64,000 nucleotides of DNA from SHLQ01 sp964562985 (GTDB taxonomy: Bacteria > Actinomycetota > Acidimicrobiia > Acidimicrobiales > SHLQ01), in NCBI GenBank assembly GCA_964562985.1, contig CAZLWE010000010.1, positions 1-64,000 on the forward strand. The letters run 5' to 3'. Position 1 is the first letter of the stretch. Every line of letters begins with the position of its first letter. The notes below the pieces were generated by a model. That model ran no database searches. It was given only the letters and a program-made list of their open reading frames with translations, and had not been told where the DNA came from. The translations under genes and the position numbers were made by a program. Positions 52,095-60,720 of the stretch are shown piece after piece.

Positions 52095-53466
52095 GACCGG
52101 TGGCGGTGTCTTCTAGGGTTATGCCCATTGCGGCGAGGTCATCGCGGATGCGGTCGGCTTCGGCGAAGTCCTTGTCGGCTTTGGCTTGGGTGCGGGCTGC
52201 CACGAGTGCTTCGATCTTGGCGTCGTCGTCACCCGATGAGGCAGCGCCAGCATCGAGGGAGACCTGTAGTCCCAGAACGTTTGCGAGTTCGATGGCGGTG
52301 AGGGCGAGAGCTGCAGCCTGATTGGATTCATCGTTCCCGTCTAGGGCGCCGTTCGCTCGACGAACGGTCTCAAACACGGTTGCCATCGCGTCGCCGGTGC
52401 CAAAGTCGTGATCCATCGCCTCCCGGAACCGCGCAACGGTAGCTTCGTCGCGCTCGACGGCATCGGGGTCGACTCCTGCATTGGCTGCCTTGCGTGCCAT
52501 CGCATCGAGTCGTTTGATGCCCTCTCGAGCATCGGCCATGACGTCGACATTGATCTCGATGATCTTGCGGTAGTGGGTGCGAAGAAGGAGGAGCCGAAGC
52601 GCCCGGGCATTGAGCGGGTCTTCATCCAGGAGTTGCTGAATCGTCTGGAAGTTGTTCAGCGATTTCGACATCTTCTCGCCGCCGATGTTGAGCATGGCGT
52701 TGTGTAGCCAGTAGCGAGAGAAGGGTCGACCGGCCGCTATGGCCTCAGCGCGTTCGTTCGTGTGGTGAGGAAAGATCAGGTCGTCCCCGCCACCGTGGAG
52801 ATCGAAGCCGTCGCCGAGTACCCCAAGGCTCATCGCCACGCATTCGATATGCCAGCCCGGGCGCCCTGATCCCCATGGCGAGTCCCAGGTTGGTTCGCCT
52901 GGTTTGGCGGCTTTCCACAGCGCGAAGTCGAGCGGGTCTTCTTTCGACGCATCCGCTGCTACACGGTTGAGGGCGTTCTCTGCGATCTCGTCTGCGGTGC
53001 GGTGGACGAGTGCGCCGTAGTCTTCGATCGAACGCACTCGGAGATATACGCCGCTGTCGGTCTGATACGCAGCGTCCTTCGCAACGAGATCTTCGATGAA
53101 GGCGACCATCTCCTCGACGTATTCGGTCGCGTGAGGCCGATCGTGCGGCGCAAGGATGTTGAGTGCGTCCATCGCCTCGATGTAGACGGCTTCCCAATAT
53201 TTCGCTACCTCAGGTTCGGTCGTTCCCTCGTCCAGAGCCCGATTGATGATGTTGTCGTCGATGTCGGTGATATTGGCGACGTGGTGCACGTCGTAGCCCG
53301 AGTACTCGAAGTAGCGGCGAGCAATGTCGCACGTCATTGCCTGGCGGGCGTGTCCGAGATGAGGGTGGCTGTAGACCGTCGGGCCACAGGCATAGAAGGA
53401 CACTTGGCCTTCAATGCGTGGGACAAAGTCGACGATCTTGCGTTGCAAGGTGTCGTAGATCTTCAC
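52078..53466 (-). CDS. cysS: Cysteinyl-tRNA synthetase
   Basis: 462 residues, a class I synthetase charging tRNA-Cys. The HIGH motif is HLGH in YSHPHLGHARQAM, the zinc-binding residues appear in FYACGPTVY and WHIECVAMS, and KMSKS is in GGEKMSKSLNNF. The C-terminal anticodon-binding region ends DDLAAMGITLEDTATGPIWYR. It overlaps the mshC stop by 4 bp (ATGA), so the two genes are translationally coupled. Confidence 0.97.
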   Translation of the reverse strand: MKIYDTLQRKIVDFVPRIEGQVSFYACGPTVYSHPHLGHARQAMTCDIARRYFEYSGYDVHHVANITDIDDNIINRALDEGTTEPEVAKYWEAVYIEAMDALNILAPHDRPHATEYVEEMVAFIEDLVAKDAAYQTDSGVYLRVRSIEDYGALVHRTADEIAENALNRVAADASKEDPLDFALWKAAKPGEPTWDSPWGSGRPGWHIECVAMSLGVLGDGFDLHGGGDDLIFPHHTNERAEAIAAGRPFSRYWLHNAMLNIGGEKMSKSLNNFQTIQQLLDEDPLNARALRLLLLRTHYRKIIEINVDVMADAREGIKRLDAMARKAANAGVDPDAVERDEATVARFREAMDHDFGTGDAMATVFETVRRANGALDGNDESNQAAALALTAIELANVLGLQVSLDAGAASSGDDDAKIEALVAARTQAKADKDFAEADRIRDDLAAMGITLEDTATGPIWYR

Positions 53467-54632
53467 GGAATTTGCACTCCGACTAGTCGAGCTGCAACAG
53501 CTAGGCCTTGCCCCGACTGTGGGTCTGCGCCGGTGCCACCCAGGATGGCTTTGGCGAGTTTGTCGAGCGCGTCGCGGGCGGCGGGGGCGTCGAGGTCATC
53601 GTCGAGGGCCGCGCGTACGGCGTTCAGCGCCGACTCGGGGTTCGGGCCCGTACCGGATTCGACTGCGGCAACGATGCGTTCGAATCGCTCTTGGCCGTCG
53701 TCGATGTCGCCATCAAACCATTCCCAGTCGTCTCGGTAGTGGTGGCCCATCAGCGCGAGTCGCACCGCTTGAGGCGAGTGCGTGGTGACGAGGTCGCTTA
53801 CGAACACCAGGTTTCCAAGTGATTTCGACATCTTGGTGCCCTCGTATCCAACCATGCCGGTGTGCATCCAATGCTTGGCGAATGGTTCGCCGTAGCCGAG
53901 TTCACTTTGTGCTCGTTCGCATTCGTGATGAGGGAAGATGAGATCAGATCCGCCGCCGTGGATGTCGAGGGTCTCCCCGAATTGTGCCCAACTCATGGCG
54001 CTGCACTCGATGTGCCAGCCAGGTCGGCCCGGACCGAACGGGGTATCCCACGATGGCTCGTCGTCAGCCGATGGTTGCCAGAGGATGAAGTCGAGCGGGT
54101 TGCGTTGGCGGGGGTCCTCTGGCGTACCGCCGCGTTCAGCAGCGAACTCGATCATGGTGTCTTCCGCGTATCCGGAGAGTCGACCGAACTCCGACGCCGT
54201 GCTCACATCGAAATACGTGATCCCGTCGACCTCGTAGGTGTGGCCCTTCTCTTGGAGTCGAGCGATCAAGTCGACCATCGCATCGATGGACTCGGTCGCG
54301 CGAGGCTCGGCAATCGGGGGACGCATGTCCATGGCGGTCATGTCGCCGTGGAAGCGGGCCATCTCCCTGGCCGCGAGCTCCAAGAAGTCAATGCCGAGTT
54401 CACGGGCTTTGGGCAGGATCGAATCATCGACATCGGTGACATTGCGGACCATCTGCACCTCGTGGCCCAGATCCTCAAGACGCCGGATTAGCAGGTCGTA
54501 GGTGAGGTAGGTGTTGGCATGGCCAAGATGTGTCGAGTCGTACGGTGTGATCCCGCACACATAGATGCGAACAATCGGGCCAGGCTCAAAAGGCACGACC
54601 ATCGATGCTCCAGTGTCGAATATTCGAATCAC
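53463..54632 (-). CDS. mshC: Mycothiol ligase MshC
   Basis: 389 residues, a paralogue of cysS that joins cysteine to GlcN-inositol with ATP in mycothiol synthesis. MshC marks are FDTGASMVVPFEPGPIVRIYVCGITPYDSTHLGHA near the start, WDTPFGPGRPGWHIECSAMS (zinc-binding Cys/His), IHGGGSDLIFPHHECERAQ, and KMSKSLGNLVFVSDL. The GTG at 54632 begins the family's sequence; the open frame extends further upstream, through the repeat at 54669, but has no MshC character. It shows that the organism makes mycothiol as well as the ergothioneine suggested by egtBD. Confidence 0.95.
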   Translation of the reverse strand: MIRIFDTGASMVVPFEPGPIVRIYVCGITPYDSTHLGHANTYLTYDLLIRRLEDLGHEVQMVRNVTDVDDSILPKARELGIDFLELAAREMARFHGDMTAMDMRPPIAEPRATESIDAMVDLIARLQEKGHTYEVDGITYFDVSTASEFGRLSGYAEDTMIEFAAERGGTPEDPRQRNPLDFILWQPSADDEPSWDTPFGPGRPGWHIECSAMSWAQFGETLDIHGGGSDLIFPHHECERAQSELGYGEPFAKHWMHTGMVGYEGTKMSKSLGNLVFVSDLVTTHSPQAVRLALMGHHYRDDWEWFDGDIDDGQERFERIVAAVESGTGPNPESALNAVRAALDDDLDAPAARDALDKLAKAILGGTGADPQSGQGLAVAARLVGVQIP

Positions 54633-54668
54633 GGCCCTAAGACTACTGCCGTTGGTAGGTGCCTTCAT

Positions 54669-54707
54669 CCGCAGAGCACACCGAGCGAAGCGAATGTGCG
54701 ATTGCGG
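54669..54707 (+). repeat. Single hairpin I copy of the two-hairpin repeat family
   Basis: The sequence has CCGCA/TGCGG outer arms and GCACA/TGTGC inner arms with the loop CCGAGCGAAGCGAA. It is almost identical to the hairpin I copies at 1488, 1604, 23863 and 23964. It lies in the 88-bp gap between the TTG-start membrane gene and mshC, both on the minus strand. Hairpin II is missing, so it is a truncated or minimal copy. Confidence 0.85.
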
Positions 54708-54720
54708 CGAATAACCGGCT

Positions 54721-55482
54721 TTACGGGCTTGCAACCTCGCAGGTGGTTCCGGGCTCTTCGGCGAATTCGAACTCGCCGAGTACCGGAGTCTCGTTCTGAC
54801 CGAAATCAGGGATGCCGGCGATGATGACGTCGACGTCATCGGGATCGGCGCCTTGGGCTACGACTTGGTCTTGGTAGGCGGTGACGATGGCGGCTTCGGT
54901 TTGGTCATAGGCCGCTCGCATGCATTCGGACCCGCCGATCACCGTCTGTGCGAAGGCGAAGGCCGCGGGTGTCAACTCATCATCTTCGTTGGTCCAGGGG
55001 AGTACCTCGACCAGCTGGTTGATGATGCCGCGGTCGGTCGTGACCGAGCCTTGGGTGGCCACAGCGTCCACTCGTGGACGCACGAACTCAATGGCATCGG
55101 CATCGATGATTACCCCGGTGGTGCCGTCGGCTCGCTCGATGATCTCGACACCATCGGAGTTCACGCAGGTGTCGACGTCGCCAATCGCCCGCATGCGAAC
55201 CGTGTCGGTGCTGATCGTGGCCCCGGCGACCGAAGTTCTTTGGGTTCCAATGACGGGCACGCTGGCAGTTACTCGCGCTCGGCAGTCCAAAGAGATCGGT
55301 GAAACGGCGATGACCGTCGGCCCTTCCTCGACGTCCACGCCAACCTCAGCAGTCTCCTGAACGACGTCTTCCCATGGCCAACGAATGTCGATAACACCAG
55401 ATGCCAGCAGACCAATAACGACGACGCCTGTCAGAAGGAACACTCCGGCGACTGTTGCTAAGGCGATGCTGCTGCTTCGCAA
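54721..55482 (-). CDS. Membrane-anchored protein of unknown function, TTG start
   Basis: 253 residues. The TTG at 55482 is preceded by GAGGAGG five bases upstream, so this is a convincing non-standard start. One N-terminal membrane segment (ALATVAGVFLLTGVVVIGLLASG) precedes an extracytoplasmic domain with VIAVSPISLDCRARVTASVPVIG and AEVGVDVEEGPT. It has scattered Cys and a C-terminal acidic end. I do not recognise a family. It is the gene downstream of the hairpin array at 55531-55742, which lies in its leader if the transcript starts upstream of the array. Confidence 0.75.
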   Translation of the reverse strand: MRSSSIALATVAGVFLLTGVVVIGLLASGVIDIRWPWEDVVQETAEVGVDVEEGPTVIAVSPISLDCRARVTASVPVIGTQRTSVAGATISTDTVRMRAIGDVDTCVNSDGVEIIERADGTTGVIIDADAIEFVRPRVDAVATQGSVTTDRGIINQLVEVLPWTNEDDELTPAAFAFAQTVIGGSECMRAAYDQTEAAIVTAYQDQVVAQGADPDDVDVIIAGIPDFGQNETPVLGEFEFAEEPGTTCEVASP

Positions 55483-55530
55483 GGTTCCTCCTCGGGGCCC
55501 CTATGAACAGTAGGCCGAAAAAGGGCCCGA

Positions 55531-55742
55531 CTCTGAGCCGGTGGCGGGAAACCGACCCAGAGCCGAACTTCTAGTTTTGGCCCCGACTCGGTGGCGGGAA
55601 ACCGAGCCGAGGCCAAAAAACTTGGGCTCACAGACCTTGGGGGAAGGGAGCCCTGCGGAAACCAAAGGGGGAATTGGTCTCAGCGACTGTACGAATTGGT
55701 CCGACACCGACCCGGTGGCGGGAAACCATGCCGGTGTCGGAC
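55531..55742. ncRNA. Array of three hairpins with identical loops (candidate structured RNA or regulatory repeat)
   Basis: Three hairpins share the loop GGCGGGAA closed by GGT/ACC at 55540-55553, 55590-55603 and 55714-55727 (first two exactly 50 bp apart). Stems differ but pair: CTCTG/CAGAG (first), TTTTGGCC/GGCCAAAA and CTCGGT/ACCGAG (second), and 11 bp GTCCGACACCG/CGGTGTCGGAC (third). In the first two, CCGA lies on both sides of the inner stem, making a symmetric internal loop. A G-rich stretch with further pairing separates the second and third. A TTTTT follows the first hairpin on the minus strand, 55 bases before the downstream gene's ribosome binding site. With 55743-55849 this is the only content of gene-free 55483-55849. 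The strand is not decided. Confidence 0.6.
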
Positions 55743-55799
55743 ATCTAAATGACGCATGGGTAACTCCAGAAGTCGCGGCAGTTCATGTGACGCTCGTCA

Positions 55800-55823
55800 C
55801 AGTGTGGTGATGTCACCACACTG
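55800..55823. terminator. 11-bp perfect inverted repeat, terminator or operator
   Basis: CAGTGTGGTGA (55800-55810) and TCACCACACTG (55813-55823) are exact reverse complements around a 2-base TG. It lies 26 bp past the stop of the minus-strand HTH-peptidase gene, so it could end that transcript, but there is no T-run. With a 2-base loop it may instead be a protein-binding palindrome. Confidence 0.45.
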
Positions 55824-55849
55824 GGCCGTGAATCCGACGGCAAAGGGCT

Positions 55850-57157
55850 TTAGATCCCGTTGACGAAGGACTGGATCAGTACGAGTTGTTCGGCGTTTGG
55901 GTTGCCGCCGATCCGAGATGATGATTCGTCACCCAAGGCCCAGTAGGCAAACGATTCGGCAAAGTCACCGGCACCGGTTTCAAAATCGCTGGCGTAGGCG
56001 TCGGGCCACCATGGGGCATCATCGATATTGCGAGCTTGACGCCATTCGTTGCGCTCTCCGTCACCGAAGTGTTCCACGTCGATCGCGTGGGCCAACTCGT
56101 GGGCCAGGATGCCCGCCAGCGACTCCGGGGTGTCGTTGTCGCGTACGAACATGTCGATCGACTTCTCGTAGGGATAGGTGAGGCCCCGGAACCGGTCGTC
56201 GGGTCCGAGGTAGTTGATCTCCCACCCGGGCAAAGTTTCTTGCCAATCGAATGGCAACAACGCCTCTGCCTGAGCGCCTATTGCCTGCGGGGTGTTCGCA
56301 AATGCGACCTCCGCCGGAGCGTCTGTCGCAGGAGGCGCAGGCAGGCTGGTCGATCCGGCAGGGGCTGGATTGGCGACCGTGCTCGGCACCGAGGTCCTCG
56401 ACCCGATGACTGGCCCGGTCGCCTCGCCGGTCGATGGCGGCGGAGTAGTTGTGGGTGTCGTGGTCGTTGAGTCTGTCGGCACCGTGATGATGGCTGCGCC
56501 GGCGGCGGTGAGGCCTCGAAGCGGTTCGGGTTCTGGTTCGGGCTCTTCTGTCGACTCGGCGGGCGCTTCAGCTGTTCCGCTAACCATGATGAGCGTCCCC
56601 ACCGATACCGCACTAACGATCGCTCCGGCGGTTGGAACCCACAGCCGGCTCTTGAACCAGCCGACGAGTCCAGGGACAACGTCGTTTTCGACGAGCATCG
56701 AGGCGAGCAGCTGCTCCTCGATAAGTTCACGTCGTTCGGCAAGTGACGCGGCCAGGATGTCGAGGTCTTCGCCACGAAGTGGCACGCTCGATCCGGGGGC
56801 CCGGTCTCGAAGGACGTAGAGCAGCGACAGATAGCGATCCAGCACGTGCTGATGAGCGGCCGAATCCAGTGGCAACGCATGGCCCGATGCGGTCAACAGA
56901 TTTTGGTTTAGGTCGATCGTGAGTTCCGCACGCTGGGGAATGATCGGCCCACAGTCCAGTGCGTACAACGATGTGATCGACGCCACGATCTCGTCGTTGA
57001 GGACGCGGTGACCTGCTTCAAAGTCCGCGAGTTCGCCAACGGTGAACGCACTGGTTGTCGCGAGTTCCTCCAGGTCGGTGCCGCCGCGTTGGCGAGCCTC
57101 GGTTAGGAGTTGGCCCAGTCGGTTCGCTGGAACGATGGTTGGTGCATCACTACCCAC
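55850..57157 (-). CDS. Transmembrane HTH protein with extracytoplasmic HExxH domain
   Basis: 435 residues, GTG start at 57157. Residues ~10-60 read as an XRE-type helix-turn-helix (RLGQLLTEARQRGGTDLEEL, then FTVGELADFEAGHRV). One membrane helix follows around residue 175 (WVPTAGAIVSAVSVGTLIMVSG), then a Thr/Pro-rich linker, then an extracytoplasmic region with SLAGILAHELAHAIDVEHFGDGERNEW, a HExxH zinc motif. This fuses a cytoplasmic DNA-binding domain to an outer metallopeptidase-like domain, suggesting signalling by outside cleavage or sensing. It sits 42 bp downstream of the ABC ATPase gene, on the same strand. Confidence 0.75.
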   Translation of the reverse strand: MGSDAPTIVPANRLGQLLTEARQRGGTDLEELATTSAFTVGELADFEAGHRVLNDEIVASITSLYALDCGPIIPQRAELTIDLNQNLLTASGHALPLDSAAHQHVLDRYLSLLYVLRDRAPGSSVPLRGEDLDILAASLAERRELIEEQLLASMLVENDVVPGLVGWFKSRLWVPTAGAIVSAVSVGTLIMVSGTAEAPAESTEEPEPEPEPLRGLTAAGAAIITVPTDSTTTTPTTTPPPSTGEATGPVIGSRTSVPSTVANPAPAGSTSLPAPPATDAPAEVAFANTPQAIGAQAEALLPFDWQETLPGWEINYLGPDDRFRGLTYPYEKSIDMFVRDNDTPESLAGILAHELAHAIDVEHFGDGERNEWRQARNIDDAPWWPDAYASDFETGAGDFAESFAYWALGDESSSRIGGNPNAEQLVLIQSFVNGI

Positions 57158-57199
57158 AGTGATGTGGTCGGCGAAGATGCCGTCATAGTTGAGCCTTGA

Positions 57200-57955
57200 T
57201 CAGGACTGTGAGATGTCTTGGGGGTGAGATGCGGAGCGCAGCGACTCCAAGATGCTCTCGGTTGTTGGGTCCATCAACTCGCTGACGATCTTGCCATCGG
57301 CCAGGAACAAGACTCGGTCCGCGTACGCGGCTGCGGTTGGATCGTGGGTGACCATCACGATGGTCTGACCGAACTCATCGACGGCGCGACGCAAGAAGTT
57401 CAGAATCTCCGCGCCGGTCTGGCTATCGAGGTTGCCGGTCGGTTCATCGGCGAAGATCACTTCGGGCCGTGAAGCCAAAGCTCGAGCGACCGCAACACGT
57501 TGCTGTTGTCCCCCCGACAGTTCGTTGGGCTTGTGGGTGAGTCGGTCCGCAAGGCCGACGGCCTGCACGATCTCGTTGAGCAGCACGTCATCGGGAGCGG
57601 TGCGGCCGAGATCCAACGGCAGGGTGATGTTCTCGCGGGCGGTCAATGTGGGAATGAGGTTGAACGCCTGAAATACGAATCCCACCTGTTCTCGTCGGAG
57701 CAAGGTGAGCTGCTTCTCGGAAAGTTCGGCCAAGTTTGTCTCGCCGATCATGATGTGCCCGGAGGTCAAGGTGTCGAGTCCTGCGAGACAATGCATCAGC
57801 GTCGACTTGCCCGATCCCGACGGGCCCATGATCGCCGTGAACTGGCCTCGAGCGAACGAGACGGTGACGTCGTCGAGTGCGCGGACCTCCGTATCACCGG
57901 AACCGTAGATCTTCGTTGCCTGCACTGCACCTGCGGCCGCCACTGCGAGACTCAT
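57200..57955 (-). CDS. ABC transporter ATPase of LolD/MacB type
   Basis: A 251-residue ATPase from the ATG at 57955, which has AGGAGA at 8 bases; the GTG six bases earlier is too near that site. Walker A GPSGSGKSTLMHCLAGLD, signature LSGGQQQRVAVARAL, Walker B VIFADEPTGNLDSQTG, and H-loop VMVTHDPTAAAYAD are all present. This type powers FtsX-like permeases that handle lipoproteins or peptides. It is not next to any permease here; the large FtsX-type permease at 41117-44179 is on the same strand but 13 kb away. The next gene is the HTH-peptidase protein. Confidence 0.95.
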   Translation of the reverse strand: MSLAVAAAGAVQATKIYGSGDTEVRALDDVTVSFARGQFTAIMGPSGSGKSTLMHCLAGLDTLTSGHIMIGETNLAELSEKQLTLLRREQVGFVFQAFNLIPTLTARENITLPLDLGRTAPDDVLLNEIVQAVGLADRLTHKPNELSGGQQQRVAVARALASRPEVIFADEPTGNLDSQTGAEILNFLRRAVDEFGQTIVMVTHDPTAAAYADRVLFLADGKIVSELMDPTTESILESLRSASHPQDISQS

Positions 57956-58013
57956 CGGCACTTCTCCTGAACAAATAGCGAGTAGCTCTCATACTACGGG
58001 TAGGGTCGACATC

Positions 58014-58694
58014 GTGTTCGATGGGTTTTTGGAACTCTTGGAGTCGACCGAGGAATTCGTCATTGATCTCTCGCAGAACCCGTGGTTCCTGCTGTTCCTT
58101 TTTGTGGTGGCATTTCTCGATTCCGTCTTTCCCGTAGTTCCATCGGAGTTCAGCGTCATCGCTGGCGGTGTCGCGTCGGGCGGCGGCATGCTCATCGACG
58201 ATCAACGCGTGCTGTCCGTCATTTTGGTAATCGTCATCGCGGCGATCGGTGCCTATCTCGGAGACTCGTTCGCGTATTTGATCGGAAATCGATCCGACAA
58301 GCTCTTACGGAGGATTTTCTTCCGCGGCGAAAAAGGCGAGAAACGGTTGATCGCCACCGGTAATCAGATCCGCAAGCGTGGAGGGTTGCTGTTGATCACG
58401 GCGCGCTTCATCCCCGGTGGACGCACGGCCATGACGTTCAGTTGCGGTCTGACCGGCCAACCGTTCTTGGCCTGGTTCACCCGGTGGGATCTCCTCGCAA
58501 CTTCACTGTGGGCTACCTATGGAGGCTTGCTCGGCTTCTTCTTCGGATCCGCCGTTGAAGATCCATCAACGGCGTTGTGGGTGGCCTTCGGCTTCGCCCT
58601 GAGTGTCACCGTGTTGATCGAAGTGGGACGTTGGCTGCGGGAGCGCTTCACGGACCATGAAACGCCAGCGACGCCCGACGCTGACGCGATCTAG
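58014..58694 (+). CDS. DedA-family membrane protein
   Basis: 226 residues, polytopic (DedA/VTT family, proposed to flip polyprenyl phosphates or other lipids). Family marks are PWFLLFLFVVAFLDSVFPVVPSE near the start, and RFIPGGRTAMTFSCGLTG, the xRFxPGxR motif. The start is a GTG at 58014. It is divergent from the ABC gene and its end overlaps ybaK by 4 bp. Confidence 0.92.
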   Translation: MFDGFLELLESTEEFVIDLSQNPWFLLFLFVVAFLDSVFPVVPSEFSVIAGGVASGGGMLIDDQRVLSVILVIVIAAIGAYLGDSFAYLIGNRSDKLLRRIFFRGEKGEKRLIATGNQIRKRGGLLLITARFIPGGRTAMTFSCGLTGQPFLAWFTRWDLLATSLWATYGGLLGFFFGSAVEDPSTALWVAFGFALSVTVLIEVGRWLRERFTDHETPATPDADAI

Positions 58695-59161
58695 GTCAGC
58701 GCTGCGACGGTGGCGTCGAGCGCCCCGATCAATGCGCGAGGCGCAAGGCCGATATCGAAGCCCCGCTGGCCACCACTGACATAGATCTGGTCGCAGATCT
58801 CCGCGGTCTCGTCGATGAAGGTTGCAAGCGGGCGACGTTGCCCGAACGGGCTTATCCCGCCTTTGACGTAGCCCGACGATCGTTCGGCGTCGGGGATCGA
58901 CGACATGGCGGCACGTTTCGTTCCGGCAGCTTTCGCGAGTGCCTTGAGGTTCAGCATCTCGCTTACAGGCACGATCGCCACCACTAGGGGGCCATCGCCA
59001 TCGAGGCGGGCGAGCAGCGTCTTGAACACCACATCGGGATCGAGACCCAATAGCTCGGCCGCCTCCAAACCGAACGACTCAGCCGCAGGATCGTGGTCAT
59101 AGCGGTGTTCGGTGTAGGGAATGCCCTCGCTATCGAGAAACACGGTTGCTGGGGTAGCCAC
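58691..59161 (-). CDS. ybaK: YbaK/ProX-type aminoacyl-tRNA deacylase
   Basis: 156 residues. The YbaK fold marks are FLDSEGIPYTEHRYDHDP, VFKTLLARLDGDGPLVVAIVPVSEMLNLKALAKAAGTKRAAM, and GYVKGGISPFGQRR, where Lys in the VFKT position is important for activity. These enzymes clear Cys from tRNA-Pro. The GTG at 59161 gives the normal start (ATPATVFLD); a longer frame overlaps sequence with no family character. It is the third translation-quality protein in the window, with dtd and cysS. Confidence 0.95.
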   Translation of the reverse strand: MATPATVFLDSEGIPYTEHRYDHDPAAESFGLEAAELLGLDPDVVFKTLLARLDGDGPLVVAIVPVSEMLNLKALAKAAGTKRAAMSSIPDAERSSGYVKGGISPFGQRRPLATFIDETAEICDQIYVSGGQRGFDIGLAPRALIGALDATVAALT

Positions 59162-59198
59162 GACTTGAAGATAGGCCACGTCGCCAGTACGGCGATAG

Positions 59199-60632
59199 TT
59201 ACTCGGCGGCTGCCAGTGAATCTGGTGTGCCAGCAGGATTGACAATGATCTCACGGACGAGGGCATCGATTGCTGCAACGGATCCGCTCGTTGCGCCGTC
59301 AGCGCCGTTCACGATGACCGAGAAGATCGCGTCTCGGCCGTTGGCCATACGCGCCCAACCACCGAGGGAGCGACCGGTCAGGATCGTGCCGGTCTTGGCT
59401 TGGACGAGTCCGGCGTTCGCGCCACCGAAGCGTCCTGCGAGCGTGCCCGAAACTCCACCGACCGGAAGCTGTGAGCGCAACAGTTCGCCTTCAGGTGTGC
59501 CGTGAAGTGCAGCCATCGACTGCACGAACGAACGAGCCGTGCGAAAGTTCGCTCGACTCAAGCCGGAGCCATCGCTGGTGGTGCCGTCAAGCGAACCGCA
59601 GCTATCGAACAAGACGGCGTCGACCGCCGCCGCACCGGCAGCCAGCGAGCCTTCACCCAAGGCCACGCGACCGGCTTCCATCAGCAGTAGATCTGCGTGT
59701 TGGTTGTCGCTCGACAGCAACATGGAACGTATGAGTGACCCGATTGGTTCTGATTGCACGGTGGCGATTTGTTCGCCTGCCGCAGGACTCACCAGCCGCG
59801 CGACGGCAACCGAAGCGACGTTGACGCCACGATCTCTGAGGAACGACGCAATCCGCTGCCCATTGATCTGGTCGGGGTCTCGCAGCAAGGTGGGGTCCTG
59901 CGTCCATCGGTTGTTCTCCAGCATCAGCGCAGACAACGGACCAACGAATTGGGGCATGTGCCAGTCGAGCCACCCGTCGGCTTCCGGTATCTGTGGAAAC
60001 TCCGTGACGTCGATAATGACTCGGTCGATCGATGTGCCGAGGCGCGGCAGCGCGGTATCGATCGCCCCCATTAGACGTGAGAACGTCAACGTGGGGTCAG
60101 CACCCGCACGAATTACCAGATCGTTGCCGAGTAACTCGATCTCCGTGGTGAGCCTCGCATCGAGGTCGAGTAGTTCGTTGGCACCGATCGCCGTGATGAC
60201 CTTCTGGTTCGATGCCGGGTTCAGGAGCAAGTCCGGGTTGTGCGTCGCAACTTCGCCCCAGCCATCGACCCAAACCGAGATACTCACATCGTGGCCGGCG
60301 AATCCTGGATGCTCAATCGCCGCGTTGATTCTCGTCGCGAGCCCCTGGGCGTCTGGGTGGATTTCATCGCTTCCAAAGCCGTTCGCCGAGCACGCCGGAT
60401 TGATCGGGATCGTCGTAGTGGTCGTGGTGGTGGGCGGTGGGACGGTCGTGGTGGTGGGCGCCACGGTGGTCGTGGTGGTGATCGTCGTGGTCGACGGTGC
60501 AACGTCTTGGGACAGAACCTCGACGTCGACAATTGGGGCTCCGGTTGCGGCGGAGCCTTCAGTCGCGCATCCCGCAGCGACAAGGGCCACTCCCAGCATG
60601 AGTGGCGAGAAGAACCTTCTCATTACCTTCAA
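59199..60632 (-). CDS. dacB: D-alanyl-D-alanine carboxypeptidase/endopeptidase of S13 type (copy 1)
   Basis: 477 residues. A lipobox (LVAAGC) and Thr-rich linker lead to the S13 fold. Catalytic SxxK is NPASNQKVITAIGAN, SxN is DGSGLSRANFRTARS, and KTG is VQAKTGTILTGRS. These PBP4/DacB-type enzymes cleave terminal D-Ala or cross-links of peptidoglycan. It is one of two tandem paralogues; the second lies 88 bp upstream on the same strand. The catalytic residues are complete in both. Confidence 0.94.
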   Translation of the reverse strand: MKVMRRFFSPLMLGVALVAAGCATEGSAATGAPIVDVEVLSQDVAPSTTTITTTTTVAPTTTTVPPPTTTTTTTIPINPACSANGFGSDEIHPDAQGLATRINAAIEHPGFAGHDVSISVWVDGWGEVATHNPDLLLNPASNQKVITAIGANELLDLDARLTTEIELLGNDLVIRAGADPTLTFSRLMGAIDTALPRLGTSIDRVIIDVTEFPQIPEADGWLDWHMPQFVGPLSALMLENNRWTQDPTLLRDPDQINGQRIASFLRDRGVNVASVAVARLVSPAAGEQIATVQSEPIGSLIRSMLLSSDNQHADLLLMEAGRVALGEGSLAAGAAAVDAVLFDSCGSLDGTTSDGSGLSRANFRTARSFVQSMAALHGTPEGELLRSQLPVGGVSGTLAGRFGGANAGLVQAKTGTILTGRSLGGWARMANGRDAIFSVIVNGADGATSGSVAAIDALVREIIVNPAGTPDSLAAAE

Positions 60633-60720
60633 TCATCGCCTAGATCGAGCGATTTATGCGGGCACCCGCATCAAAGTCCGTCAAGAAATTTCGTGACGCA
60701 AAGTTAAGGAGACGCCGACG

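Noticed and set aside
55501..55810. Short frames over the hairpin array, both strands
   Set aside because: They only translate the repeated hairpins (RHRVG and RFPATGSE-like strings); no independent coding sign.
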